Shown: positions 26,948-35,987 of the stretch, one piece after another
Layout: each line of letters starts with the position of its first letter
Numbering within the stretch: position 1 is the stretch's first letter
Assembly (NCBI RefSeq): GCF_000022085.1
Contig: NC_011894.1
Coordinates: forward strand, 2,631,501-2,695,500
Source of the DNA: Methylobacterium nodulans ORS 2060
GTDB lineage: Bacteria; Pseudomonadota; Alphaproteobacteria; Rhizobiales; Beijerinckiaceae
Length of the DNA: 64,000 nucleotides
Direction: 5' to 3'
Program-made: the position numbers and the translations under genes
The notes under the pieces: generated by a model
Seen by the model: the letters and a program-made list of their open reading frames with translations, nothing else
Databases searched by the model: none
Told to the model about the DNA's origin: nothing

Positions 26948-27859
26948 TTGGGCCAACGCGAACTCTTCTGGATGGTTTCGGCCGCTGTGTTCCTGTCAGT
27001 CGCGGCGCTCACGTACCTATCGACCACCTATGTGGGGCAGCGCGGCACCGTGCGCCAGCGCATGCGCGCCGCCCGGCGCACGTCCGAACGCGAGCACACC
27101 CCCTACCTTCCCGCCGAACGGAAAGGCCGTCTGGAAGCCATTTTCGGCGTTAACGAGAGCACGATCCAGCGCCAACGCCTTGATCTGCTTCGCGGCGGGT
27201 TCTTTAATCCAAACGCTGTTGAATACTTTAATTTTACCAAGTTGACCTTGGTATTCGCCCTGCCTATCTGCGCCTGTGCGATGTTTGCATTCCGCAGCGA
27301 TCTAAGTTCTTTGACAAAATTCGCCCTTGTTTCAGGATCGCTGTTGCTCGCCTATTATATTCCGGACGCCTTCGTAAGCCGGCGGCAACGTCTGCAGAAA
27401 GAAGCCTACAGGTCAGCTTTCCCCGACATGCTTGATCTTCTCGTCGTTTGTGTCGACGCCGGATTGAGCTTGGAAGCGGCCTTCGACCGTGTCGGTTCCG
27501 AGATGGATGAGAGCGGAGCGCTGAGAGTCAATCTTGCCATTATGGCGAGCGAGTTGCGCAACGGTCGTGGCTTCGTGGATGGCCTACAAGGCCTGGCAGA
27601 GAGACTGGATATCGACGAAGCTCGGTCCTTCGCCATCCTGCTTCAACAGTCGCTCGAACTTGGAACCGATATTTCCCAGTCTTTGCGGGTTTACAGCGAT
27701 GAAATGAGAAACAAACGTATGATGCGAGCTGAGGAGAAGGCCAATGCACTTCCGGTCAAGATCGTTTTGCCGCTCGGAGCGTTTATATTTCCTGTGATCT
27801 TGATCGTCGTGATGGTGCCGATTGTTATCCGAATAATTGCAGTCCTCGGTCGGAGTTAG
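26948..27859 (+). CDS. tadC: Tad pilus inner-membrane platform protein TadC
   Basis: A 303-residue partner of TadB with the same GspF-type fold: an N-terminal helix, central helices (about 90-140), the T2SSF domain (about 160-285; FPDMLDLLVVCVDAGLSLEA, LQQSLELGTDISQSLRVYSD) and a C-terminal helix (VKIVLPLGAFIFPVILIVV). The start is uncertain: a TTG at 26948 directly follows tadB, while an ATG at 26972 would remove eight residues. It should dimerise with TadB as the assembly platform. Confidence 0.92.
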   Translation: MGQRELFWMVSAAVFLSVAALTYLSTTYVGQRGTVRQRMRAARRTSEREHTPYLPAERKGRLEAIFGVNESTIQRQRLDLLRGGFFNPNAVEYFNFTKLTLVFALPICACAMFAFRSDLSSLTKFALVSGSLLLAYYIPDAFVSRRQRLQKEAYRSAFPDMLDLLVVCVDAGLSLEAAFDRVGSEMDESGALRVNLAIMASELRNGRGFVDGLQGLAERLDIDEARSFAILLQQSLELGTDISQSLRVYSDEMRNKRMMRAEEKANALPVKIVLPLGAFIFPVILIVVMVPIVIRIIAVLGRS

Positions 27860-27868
27860 GACCTCGGT

Positions 27869-28354
27869 ATGCGTAATCTTAGGCAAGCCGCCATCTTGAT
27901 CGGGCTCTTGATTGGCCTCACAGGATGCCACTATGCGGATTTGAGCGGAGCGGGGGCCGCGGCGCCGGTCGACGATGTGTACGTCACCTCAACGGAGCCT
28001 GATCGTCTCGGCATCGTACAGTTTGACCGGGGCAACTACGCACTGGCGGAGCGGTACTTCCGAGACGCTGTCGAGCGTAAGCAGGGCGACATCGACTCTT
28101 GGATCGGCCTCGCAGCCTCGTACGACAGGTTGAAACGCTTCGATCTCGCGGACCGAGCCTACGCCCAGGCGTTGGCGCTCGGTGGGCCAAACGCGTCCGT
28201 GCTCAACAATCAAGGATACTCTCTCATGCTGCGCGGGCGCTTCAACGAGGCGGCCGCGCGCTTTCACCGCGCGGCGGAGCTTGACCCGACAAATCAACTC
28301 ATCGTCAACAACCTGGCACTGCTAGACGCTGTGCGGCAGAAGTATCGGCGGTAG
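27869..28354 (+). CDS. tadD: Tad pilus TPR lipoprotein TadD
   Basis: A 161-residue lipoprotein with a signal ending LIGLTGC (lipid Cys20) and at least three tetratricopeptide repeats (about 50-150), for example LGIVQFDRGNYALAERYFRD, then SWIGLAASYDRLKRFDLADR and VLNNQGYSLMLRGRFNEAAA. TadD-type proteins help secretin assembly in the periplasm. It starts 9 bases after tadC and ends the tight cpaC-to-tadD run. Confidence 0.88.
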   Translation: MRNLRQAAILIGLLIGLTGCHYADLSGAGAAAPVDDVYVTSTEPDRLGIVQFDRGNYALAERYFRDAVERKQGDIDSWIGLAASYDRLKRFDLADRAYAQALALGGPNASVLNNQGYSLMLRGRFNEAAARFHRAAELDPTNQLIVNNLALLDAVRQKYRR

Positions 28355-28873
28355 ACAAAGCGAGTGCCCTCGGCGGTTCGGTGGTGATCAACCCACATAG
28401 AGCGGCATGGCGCTGGCAGTACCGAACTCAGGGAGCAGGCTTCACCTCACAGAGACTGTCATGCTGTTTCTCCGAGGCATCGGTCTCGTGTCTCTCGCGT
28501 TCGATCGGCGCGAGCAAGGTCGCCTGCGCGGCGAGTTCGTAAACAAGTGGACGTTCAGGCCCGCCGCCTGCAGACGACACAACAGTGGGCTTCCGCGGCG
28601 CGCCTCGGCCGGGTGTCGGCCTGCTGCCCGGGGACCGCGGCGGTAGTGACAACGATGTGCCAAAGTGCCGACTGGCTGCCGGGCGTTGACGCGACCTGCA
28701 CGTCCTCCAGCACCCATGCAATCCCTTCGGCTGCTCTTGAACAACGTGAGAGGTCGGTCTGACCCCCTGGGGGCAATCGGACGACCACGATGCTTCATAA
28801 AGGCTACCTACAAGTCATCGGACGGCACAAGCAACTCTTCCCAAAACTCGATCAACGTGGTAACTTGGCACTC
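28355..28873. other. Gap before the pseudopilin genes
   Basis: No gene stands out; overlapping frames on both strands have Arg/Pro-rich, non-protein-like translations. The interval probably holds a promoter for the tadE-G group. In-frame sequence upstream of the tadE start (from 28790) could extend that gene but lacks a signal-like character. Confidence 0.4.
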
Positions 28874-29371
28874 ATGTGGTCGCGCTTCGTCAGCTTTCGA
28901 CTGTGGAACGCCTGCGAAGGCTCCGCTCTGGTGGAGGCTTCTCTCGTCGTCCCTGTGTTGTTAGTGCTGTTTCTCGGCCTGTTTGAGTTCTCCAGGTATT
29001 TTCAGCAGCAGCAGTTGGTTGCGGTCGGAGTGCGCGATGCGGCCCGGTATCTCGCGGCGGCTTCGGTGACGCCCTGCAACAACTCCACGATCGTGTCTAA
29101 TGCCAAGAACCTGGCAACGACGGGCAGCATCTCGGGTGGATCTGCGCGCGTCACGAGCTGGTCTTCAAGTGCTGTGACGGTTTCCTGTAGCCAAATCTCC
29201 AACAGCTCCGGGAGCTACTATTGCCCACTGACTCCCGGGTATTGCTACGTCGTGACGGTGAGCACGAGTTTCACCGAAGCGTCGCTGGGTCTGTTCCAGG
29301 CCCTCGGCATGACGGCTCCGACGATCAGCGTCTCGCATTCGGAGCGAACCACCGGCGGGTCGGCTCTGTGA
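28874..29371 (+). CDS. tadE: TadE-like minor pseudopilin
   Basis: A 165-residue pseudopilin. The N-terminus has a short basic leader and a TadE motif (CEGSALVEASLVVPVLLVLF), where the Glu in VEAS plays the part of the +5 Glu of prepilins and is followed by a membrane helix; cleavage by CpaA is expected near Gly-Ser. The mature periplasmic part contains four cysteines and is Ser/Thr-rich. I use the ATG at 28874 as the start nearest the leader; an upstream in-frame ATG at 28790 would add 28 residues. Its stop overlaps the ATG of the next pseudopilin gene. Confidence 0.85.
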   Translation: MWSRFVSFRLWNACEGSALVEASLVVPVLLVLFLGLFEFSRYFQQQQLVAVGVRDAARYLAAASVTPCNNSTIVSNAKNLATTGSISGGSARVTSWSSSAVTVSCSQISNSSGSYYCPLTPGYCYVVTVSTSFTEASLGLFQALGMTAPTISVSHSERTTGGSAL

Positions 29372-30054
29372 TGTGGCGGCTACTGCACCGGTGGGCGCGC
29401 GATTGCGGCGGCGGGGTTCTCGTGGAAACGACGCTCCTGATCCCCCTGCTGACGACCTTCCTGCTCGGTGCGGTCGACTACGGGCTTCTGTCTTACCAGT
29501 GGGGTGCAGCGACGAAGGCCGTGGCGGCCGGCGCCCGCCTTGCGGCCGTGTCGAACCCGGTGGCGAGCGGGCTGAACGCCCTGAGCACGAGCGTTATCAA
29601 CGTGGGCACCGTGAATCCCGGCGATCCAATGCCGGCCTTCACGATCACCTGCAGCGGCTCCACCGCGTCGTGCACCTGCGCGGGTGCCGCCTGTGCCGGC
29701 GCCACCATCTCCTACAACGCCACGGCGATGAACACTCTCGTCTACGGTCGCACGGCGGGCGCCACCAGCTGTCAGGCGTCGGCTACACGGTACTACGCCG
29801 GCATGTGCAACTTCTTGTCGGGACTCACGCCGAGCAACGTCCAGGTCGTGTACACGCAGACCGGGCTCGGCTACGTGGATCGGCCGGACGGGCCTCAGCC
29901 GACCGTGTCGGTTTCGCTCTTGCAGGCGCCCGACGCCGCCGCTTTCAAGTTCCAGTTTTTCTTTCTCGGGAGCCTGCTGGGCCTCACGAACAAGACGCTG
30001 GGCCCGTTCACGACCACGGTGACCGGCGAAGCCCTATCCTCCAGTGCCCAGTAG
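29371..30054 (+). CDS. TadE/TadF-like minor pseudopilin
   Basis: A 227-residue protein whose ATG overlaps the tadE stop (TGATG). The leader and helix read CGGGVLVETTLLIPLLTTFL, again with VE at the prepilin position. The periplasmic part is long, Ala/Thr/Ser-rich and has six cysteines clustered in about 30 residues (TCSGSTASCTCAGAACAGA...), suggesting a disulfide-bonded loop. By position and helix it is the TadF-equivalent minor pseudopilin, processed by CpaA and probably priming or capping the Flp pilus. Confidence 0.82.
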   Translation: MWRLLHRWARDCGGGVLVETTLLIPLLTTFLLGAVDYGLLSYQWGAATKAVAAGARLAAVSNPVASGLNALSTSVINVGTVNPGDPMPAFTITCSGSTASCTCAGAACAGATISYNATAMNTLVYGRTAGATSCQASATRYYAGMCNFLSGLTPSNVQVVYTQTGLGYVDRPDGPQPTVSVSLLQAPDAAAFKFQFFFLGSLLGLTNKTLGPFTTTVTGEALSSSAQ

Positions 30055-30061
30055 GCCGAGC

Positions 30062-31582
30062 ATGAGCGCAAGCAAGGAGACGCCCTTCCCCTTGGTGGTC
30101 CGCCCATCACGGTCCTTTATGCACAGCCTTCTGTCGCAGTGCCGGAGCCTGTGGGCAGATTCGCGCGGGATCATGCTTCCCTATGTCAGCATTATGCTCG
30201 TTGTTATTGCCGGCTTGTCCCTGCTTGGACTGGACGGGATCCGATACATGAGCCTGCAGACACAAATGCAGGCTGCCGCCGACGCTTTGGCCCTGGCCGG
30301 CGCAGCCGAACTCAATGGCAAGGCAGGGGCCAGAGCGCGAGCGCAAGCGGCAATCGATAATCTCCTCTCGAACGGACTCTCCGGGATGGGCGTTACTGCA
30401 CCGGTTCAGGTCACGGTTCAGTTCAAGCGGACGCTGCCGGTCGCCAGTCAACTCCCGACTGGTGGGACCGCTGCCACGGCGGATTCGGACGCGCATTTCG
30501 TGATCGTTGATGCGTCTCCGATCACGCTCAATACGATCTTTCCAGCATCGTTCGTCAACTCTGCTCTAGCCAACACCTTCACATCGGGTGCGCAGAGCGT
30601 AGCGGGCATGAACCAGAGCATCTGCAGTATTCCACCCGTGTATCTGTGTAACCCATGGGAGGGCACGGGCATCGACCTCACAACCGCTCTGGCTACACCG
30701 GGCCAAGCGCGGCGCCAGCTCAAGCTGTTGAACGATGGAACGTCCAGCCCTGGACATTTCGGCTGGCTGGTCCCCCCTGACAACAATGTGAGCGCGAGCA
30801 ATCTCCAGGACTGGATATCGCGCACTACGCCCAAGACCTGCTACCGCGACGGCTATGTCAGCTTGAACACGGGCGCCAAGCAGAGCGCACTGGCCGGGTT
30901 CAACACGCGTTTCGACATCGGCGCAGACGCGACACATGTCCCGGACGTTAATGTCCGAAAAGGACGGGTCTCCAATAGCGCCAATTGGTGCAACGCTCAG
31001 CCGGACACCGATAGGGCCTTGGCGCTTCCGCAAGATAGCACGTTCACCAATTTCGCAAGCGGTGGCGCAATGGGTGACGGCAAATGGGACTGTCAAGGCT
31101 ATTGGGATTTCAACCACCATACAACACCACGACCTACAGCTAACGAGTTCGGTCAGGCCAGAGTCTGTGGAGATCCCAATTCAACAACTTTTAGCCGATA
31201 TGAAATATATAGATATGAGATTATAAACAGCAAAGTTACGGACTGGTCGCGCGGGACAGTGCTCAATAACTGGACTGCTCCTCCGCCATACTCCAGTTCC
31301 ACCGGAGAAAACGGACAGCCCCTGTGTACGGGAACTACCAATGCGGTTTCGGGTCGACGCGTTCTGCCCATTGCAGTTATTAATTGCACGGAAAACGCGA
31401 CTCTGATGGGCAATGGTGCCAATGCAGACAATATACCCGTCGCGGGCTTCGCCAAATTCTTCATCACGGAACCCGTAAATACTACCGGAGCAGCGAGCGA
31501 TCGACAACTTATCGGTGAGTTTACGGGGGAAGTCACGGCACTTGACGCAAAAATATTTCAGAATGTAAAGCTGTACCGTTAG
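30062..31582 (+). CDS. tadG: TadG-like Flp pilus protein
   Basis: A 506-residue protein with one N-terminal helix in the TadG-type context (RGIMLPYVSIMLVVIAGLSL, then GLDGIRYMSLQTQMQAAADA and an ALALAGAAELNG stretch), followed by a large extracytoplasmic region (about 120-500). This region has at least eight Cys and many Asn/Thr/Trp residues, and no VWA motif was obvious. I use the ATG at 30062. The gene becomes more AT-rich toward its 3' end (after about 31100), the start of a long AT-richer block. It ends the pilus gene run and may be a tip or anchor protein. Confidence 0.8.
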   Translation: MSASKETPFPLVVRPSRSFMHSLLSQCRSLWADSRGIMLPYVSIMLVVIAGLSLLGLDGIRYMSLQTQMQAAADALALAGAAELNGKAGARARAQAAIDNLLSNGLSGMGVTAPVQVTVQFKRTLPVASQLPTGGTAATADSDAHFVIVDASPITLNTIFPASFVNSALANTFTSGAQSVAGMNQSICSIPPVYLCNPWEGTGIDLTTALATPGQARRQLKLLNDGTSSPGHFGWLVPPDNNVSASNLQDWISRTTPKTCYRDGYVSLNTGAKQSALAGFNTRFDIGADATHVPDVNVRKGRVSNSANWCNAQPDTDRALALPQDSTFTNFASGGAMGDGKWDCQGYWDFNHHTTPRPTANEFGQARVCGDPNSTTFSRYEIYRYEIINSKVTDWSRGTVLNNWTAPPPYSSSTGENGQPLCTGTTNAVSGRRVLPIAVINCTENATLMGNGANADNIPVAGFAKFFITEPVNTTGAASDRQLIGEFTGEVTALDAKIFQNVKLYR

Positions 31583-31980
31583 TACACAGACTCTCCCAGG
31601 CGATTTAGGGTACAGGCCGCTAAGTTGCATTCGTGACGCACTGTTTGTCTTCCGCCTGCTCGGTGATCCCGATGGACGCAGCTCGCCACAATGGGGCAGC
31701 GACCCGGTCGGCTGACAAAGTTCAATTTCGCCGGCGGGGGATAGGCCGGGACATCCTACCGCTCGCAGGCGAATGAGCAGCTTCTTCCCAAGCGCAGCTT
31801 TGTCTTGTGGGTCTACGGCAAGAAGCCAAAGAGGGATCCGTTGCTGATGCTGAGAAAGGTGGCACAGGGCAACGGGAACAAGCCGCACTCCCAAATTTAA
31901 CTGAGTTTTGCTCCCAGCTTGACCTCCTAAGGCAAGTGGACGAAGATCCTATTCGCAGCCGCTGTCGAGGAGTACAGCAC
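31583..31980. other. Gap between tadG and the glycosyltransferase
   Basis: About 400 bases. A plus-strand stretch near 31740-31900 reads a short coherent peptide (RSFVLWVYGKKPKRDPLLML), perhaps the relic of a gene, but it lacks a clear start. No repeat or RNA gene seen. Confidence 0.35.
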
Positions 31981-33051
31981 GTGATAGGCAGCTCGACGAA
32001 GCCGCATCTCTACAGCTTCGTGATCCCTGTTTATAACGAGGAAGCAGTCTTGCCGCTTCTTTTCAGCCGGCTCGATGCGCTTCTCCCCTGCCTGGATGGT
32101 CCTGCGGAAGTAATCTTGGTTGACGACGGAAGTCGTGATGCCACAGGCATCATAGCTGTTGATCGCGCGAAAAATGACCCGCGCTACCGCTACATGGCCC
32201 TATCGCGTAATTTCGGCCATCAAGTCGCCATCACAGCAGGAATGGAAGCGGCCGTGGGCGACGCAGTGATCATTATGGATGCCGACCTTCAAGATCCACC
32301 AGAGGTCGCTCTTGAGCTGGTAGCGAAGTGGCGCGCGGGCTACGACATCGTCTATGCTCAGCGAATGACCCGTATCGGCGAGAGTCGATTCAAGCTCGCG
32401 ACCGCGAAGGCTTTCTACAAGCTGCTGACCCGTCTCACTGCTGTTAACATTCCTGAGAACGTCGGAGATTTTCGCCTTATTGACCGAAAAGTGCTCGAGG
32501 CGTTTCGCGCAATGCCTGAACGTGACCGATTTGTACGCGGCATGTTCGGTTGGATGGGGTTCCGACAGACGGCCGTCCCCTTTCACCGGCCACCACGTGC
32601 CGCGGGCACGACAAAGTACGGCTGGTGGAAAATGCTCCGCCTTGCCTTTGACGCGATTGTCGGCTTTTCAGATATCCCTCTGCGACTTGCTTTATGGATA
32701 GGTACGGCAGTATCGTTTGGGGCACTACTTTATGGGATTTATGTGCTCTGGCTGGCGATGCACAATGCTGATCTTGTTGCCGGATGGGCTTCTACGATTG
32801 TAATACTTTCATTTCTTTCAGGTATTCATTTGGTTTTGACTGGTGTAGTTGGACTTTATATCGGTCGAATCCACGCAGAAGTTAAAGCCAGACCGCTCTA
32901 CTTTGTTGCTCGATCCATTGGATTCGACGCTGAGTTGCCTATCTATACCGGCCGACATTATAATATCCTGCATTCCTCAAACTATGCTCTCATACGAAAT
33001 TCTGATGCTACAAAATCCTGCAGCGATGCAACAGCGAGCGTCGTACAATGA
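31981..33051 (+). CDS. GtrB/DPM1-type polyprenyl-phosphate glycosyltransferase
   Basis: A 356-residue GT2 enzyme with a cytosolic catalytic domain (about 10-235) and two C-terminal membrane helices (about 240-320). Motifs: FVIPVYNEE, VDDGSRD, MDADLQDPPE (the metal-binding DxD-type box) and a C-terminal TTKYGWWKML segment, all typical of enzymes that move a sugar from a nucleotide carrier to undecaprenyl phosphate. I use the GTG at 31981 preceded by CGAGGAG; upstream in-frame sequence is poor. A methyltransferase overlaps its end, and a large membrane protein follows, so it likely supplies a lipid-linked sugar for surface or pilus glycosylation. Confidence 0.85.
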   Translation: MIGSSTKPHLYSFVIPVYNEEAVLPLLFSRLDALLPCLDGPAEVILVDDGSRDATGIIAVDRAKNDPRYRYMALSRNFGHQVAITAGMEAAVGDAVIIMDADLQDPPEVALELVAKWRAGYDIVYAQRMTRIGESRFKLATAKAFYKLLTRLTAVNIPENVGDFRLIDRKVLEAFRAMPERDRFVRGMFGWMGFRQTAVPFHRPPRAAGTTKYGWWKMLRLAFDAIVGFSDIPLRLALWIGTAVSFGALLYGIYVLWLAMHNADLVAGWASTIVILSFLSGIHLVLTGVVGLYIGRIHAEVKARPLYFVARSIGFDAELPIYTGRHYNILHSSNYALIRNSDATKSCSDATASVVQ

Positions 33052-33731
33052 GCGAAGCTTTTGATGCTTACAGCGTCAGCTATGAAGATGTAGTTCAGAA
33101 TTCCGTCGGCTTTTCAGGTCTTGAGCACAAATTTTTTCTCAAGGCCAAAATTATGGTTCTATCTAAACTCTTTTCCACACATTTTAGCGACAAACTACCG
33201 GAACTCCTCGACGTAGGTTGCGGCGTCGGTCTTATGCACCCGTTGATTTTACCATATCTTTCCCGCTTGGCAGGGGCAGATACATCACGCGAGGCTGTCG
33301 ATCGGGCACGGCATGACAATCCCGGCGTGGATTATAGGCATTGCTCAAAAGGCAACCTTCCCTGGCCAAGCGCATCCTTTGATGCTGTTCTTGCAGTCTG
33401 CGTTATACATCATGTGCCACCAAGTGAGCGCGATAACTTGGTCGCCGAAATGCGCCGCGTGACACGTCCTGGTGGACTTGTGATTATGATTGAGCACAAC
33501 CCTTGGAATCCGCTGACTCGGTTAGCAGTTGCCCGCTGCCCATTCGACCACGATGCAGAGTTGCTGGATGCTTCGCATGCGAAAAATCTTCTCAGGAACG
33601 CCTCGCTTCACTCAATCGAAAGCGAACACTTTCTGCTTTTTCCGAGCCTTTCACCTTTGGCCTGCCGCATCCAGAGCATCTTCAAGCAGATACCGGCAGG
33701 AGCACAGTACCTAGCCGCGGGCAGGAGGTAA
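33048..33731 (+). CDS. SAM-dependent methyltransferase
   Basis: A 227-residue class I methyltransferase of the Methyltransf_11/25 type. Motif I reads LLDVGCGVGLMH (about 58-69), followed by an acidic strand end (GADTSREAV), a LPWPSASFDAVLAVCVIHHV motif and a RPGGLVIMIEHNP motif. The ATG overlaps the upstream glycosyltransferase stop (ATGA), so both are co-translated. Substrate unknown; a sugar or polyprenyl intermediate is plausible from context. Confidence 0.82.
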   Translation: MSEAFDAYSVSYEDVVQNSVGFSGLEHKFFLKAKIMVLSKLFSTHFSDKLPELLDVGCGVGLMHPLILPYLSRLAGADTSREAVDRARHDNPGVDYRHCSKGNLPWPSASFDAVLAVCVIHHVPPSERDNLVAEMRRVTRPGGLVIMIEHNPWNPLTRLAVARCPFDHDAELLDASHAKNLLRNASLHSIESEHFLLFPSLSPLACRIQSIFKQIPAGAQYLAAGRR

Positions 33732-34105
33732 TCCATTACTTAACTATATGCATTATTCGTTAACTTTTGGTATTTCGCGAGGCACAAACGCGCAGCGATC
33801 ACAATCAAGTCCATCTGCCTTGATGGCTTGCGATGAGGCTAATATGATACTACACGCAGAATTCTTTTCGACCTGCTTGTCATACCCTGCTTGGCAATGC
33901 CTCAGATAGTAGGCTGGTCGTGACGCGACGATGGCACTCGCCGCATCCAATCGATAGCCCGTGTTTCACTGCCTCGGTCAAACCGCAGCCGAATGGATGT
34001 CGTGGATCAATGTTTCTCAAAAGCTGCCGAGTCATCCTTCGTTGCGTCTGCGGCATACCCCCCATTTTCTTCAGCCCCAATACCGGAGTATGCCTGAGGC
34101 CAACT
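33732..34105. other. Gap, possible small minus-strand gene
   Basis: A 65-codon minus-strand frame at 33753-33950 (with AGYDKQVEKNSACSIILASS and CDRCAFVPREIPKVNE) has protein-like composition and three cysteines, but no clear ribosome site or family. I do not call it as a gene. The rest appears non-coding. Confidence 0.35.
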
Positions 34106-35587
34106 ATGCATCATGACCTGAGTTTCGCTTCGACGACGCATGAGCATCGGGTTCCAGCTGGCAGAAATTATGTACTGCCTGTCACAATATTCTTCTTCAG
34201 CTTGCTCACACTTCTGCTCGCAGCGTCTGAACGGCTGCTCCAGGACCCAGATACCTTCTGGCACATAGCTGTTGGTGAACGCCTTTGGCGCACGGGCATT
34301 TTTCCGCGGACCGATGAATTGTCCCATACGTTTGCGGGATCGCCTTGGATTGCCAAGGAATGGTTGTCACAGCTCATTCTTTATGGATCTTACGCGATCG
34401 CTGGATGGTCCGGAGTTGCTTTCGTAACCGCCGCAACTATAGCTTCATCATTATCTCTTTTACTTGTTTGGTTCTTACGTCGTGTTAAAATGACGGTTTC
34501 GCTTGATCTTATATTCGCAGTAATAATTTTATCATGCTATGGATTTACAGCAAGGCCGCTGATTTTCTTCCATCCGCTTCTTATACTCTGGGTCGGCGGA
34601 CTCATCAGTGCGCGGGAAAAAAACACATCTCCTTCATTTTGGCTTATCCCTGTTCTCGCACTTTGGGCAAATCTTCACGCGAGCTTCACCATAGCCTTCG
34701 TAGTTGCCTCGTTGTTCGGATTGGAGGCGATTGCTACGGCTGAAAGATCGGCGCGCCAAGGCGTCGCCACACGGTGGGGCGCCTTCGGCCTTGCAGCCCT
34801 TGCGAGCACTGGGATTACTCCGTACGGCTACGAGCCGCTTTTCATCACATTCAAGCTCTTCGGAGACAACGAGGCCGTCCATTACATCAGCGAATGGCAG
34901 CCGCTGGAATTCGATCTTATCGGGATCTGTGCGGCGGCTGCACTTATTGGGAGTCTTGGCATCCTGTTAATTTCGCCGCGGCGGAATTTTTGGAGAATTT
35001 TGCTCATCTCGGCAATCGGCTCTCTGATGATCCGTCATATGCGCTTTACTGGCCTTTTTGCGATTGTGGATGCAATGTCGTTAGTTGGTCCGCTCGTGCA
35101 TCATTTTCCGGCTCTGAGAGCCCGGAAGTTCCAAGGCAGATTGAATAGTAGGATTAAACCTGCCCTCGGACTTGCCGCTCTGATTAGCACGACGGCGGTG
35201 GTCACTTTTTATATCTCACCAAAACCTAAAGCAGAGAATACGCCTTTTGCCGCGCTTGCCGCGGCCATGGCCGCTGGAGTTTCCGGTCCAGTATTTAACG
35301 ATTATGATTTTGGTGGATATCTTATATCTCAAGGTTATAAAACTTTTATCGACGGTCGAAGCGATCAGCTATTCGGTGGCGGATTTTTTAAATCTCTGGC
35401 TGCAGCCGAGGAAAGCAAAACGGCAGATGAATTTTATGGTATTTTGGACAGATACGGATGCACTTGGGCGTTAGTTAAATCCAAATCGAAGGCGCAGGCC
35501 AAGATCGGTGCTTCTGCTCGATGGGTACTCATTTACCAGGACGAATTCGCCGCCGTTTACACCCGGAAAGTCGGCCAAGCTCTTTAG
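34106..35587 (+). CDS. Large polytopic membrane protein, GT-C-like
   Basis: A 493-residue integral membrane protein with about ten to eleven helices. After the first helix comes a periplasmic loop with acidic residues (RLLQDPDTFWHIAVGERLW, then WIAKEWLSQLILYG), an arrangement like the first loop of GT-C glycosyltransferases, where an Asp-containing motif is catalytic. The C-terminal 100 residues are soluble (FNDYDFGGYLISQGYKTFID, GRSDQLFGGGFF). I use the ATG at 34106; the frame is open upstream to 33920. The block is AT-rich in its middle, suggesting transfer. With the upstream polyprenyl-phosphate glycosyltransferase it could transfer a sugar to a surface acceptor; that role is inference. 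Confidence 0.65.
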   Translation: MHHDLSFASTTHEHRVPAGRNYVLPVTIFFFSLLTLLLAASERLLQDPDTFWHIAVGERLWRTGIFPRTDELSHTFAGSPWIAKEWLSQLILYGSYAIAGWSGVAFVTAATIASSLSLLLVWFLRRVKMTVSLDLIFAVIILSCYGFTARPLIFFHPLLILWVGGLISAREKNTSPSFWLIPVLALWANLHASFTIAFVVASLFGLEAIATAERSARQGVATRWGAFGLAALASTGITPYGYEPLFITFKLFGDNEAVHYISEWQPLEFDLIGICAAAALIGSLGILLISPRRNFWRILLISAIGSLMIRHMRFTGLFAIVDAMSLVGPLVHHFPALRARKFQGRLNSRIKPALGLAALISTTAVVTFYISPKPKAENTPFAALAAAMAAGVSGPVFNDYDFGGYLISQGYKTFIDGRSDQLFGGGFFKSLAAAEESKTADEFYGILDRYGCTWALVKSKSKAQAKIGASARWVLIYQDEFAAVYTRKVGQAL

Positions 35588-35831
35588 CGCTACACTGGCA
35601 GGCTTTGCAAGCTCATATGCAGGATCGATAGCATATCAAAGCCGCGCGAAAGCGTCCAATCTTTAGCTTAGAATCCTTTTTCAAACGAAGGCGCCAAAAT
35701 AGCGTTGGTGACTGCATTAACGCTTTTTTTCACATGATCGTCAGCTTCGCTTTGTGGGCGGAATCTGAGCTGAATGTAGCGAAGTTTCGCCGCGGTGGGT
35801 CCTCGCTAGGCGGTGCTCGCCGCGGAACGGA

Positions 35832-35867
35832 CCTGTCGCAAACGCTGTGACGTTCACCAGCCATTAG
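35832..35867 (+). repeat. 36-bp direct repeat, left copy
   Basis: The 36 bases ending GTTCACCAGCCATTAG recur at 38306-38341 in the same orientation with two mismatches. The copies bracket a transposase relic and the CpaC-type N-domain gene. They may be remains of one element's end or of a repeated gene terminus. Confidence 0.5.
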
Positions 35868-35987
35868 CCGCTTCTCGCGCCGGACGCATTGCCTCGCCTG
35901 AAATGCTCCCCGACGCTGGGTCGTTGCGTCATCTGATTTGCTCCCCACCGCAGGGCGGCGGTGGAGACGATGGTGAGGCGGGTGAGC

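Noticed and set aside
33753..33950. 65-codon minus-strand frame with three cysteines
   Set aside because: Protein-like but no ribosome site, no family and no supporting context; mentioned only in the gap note.
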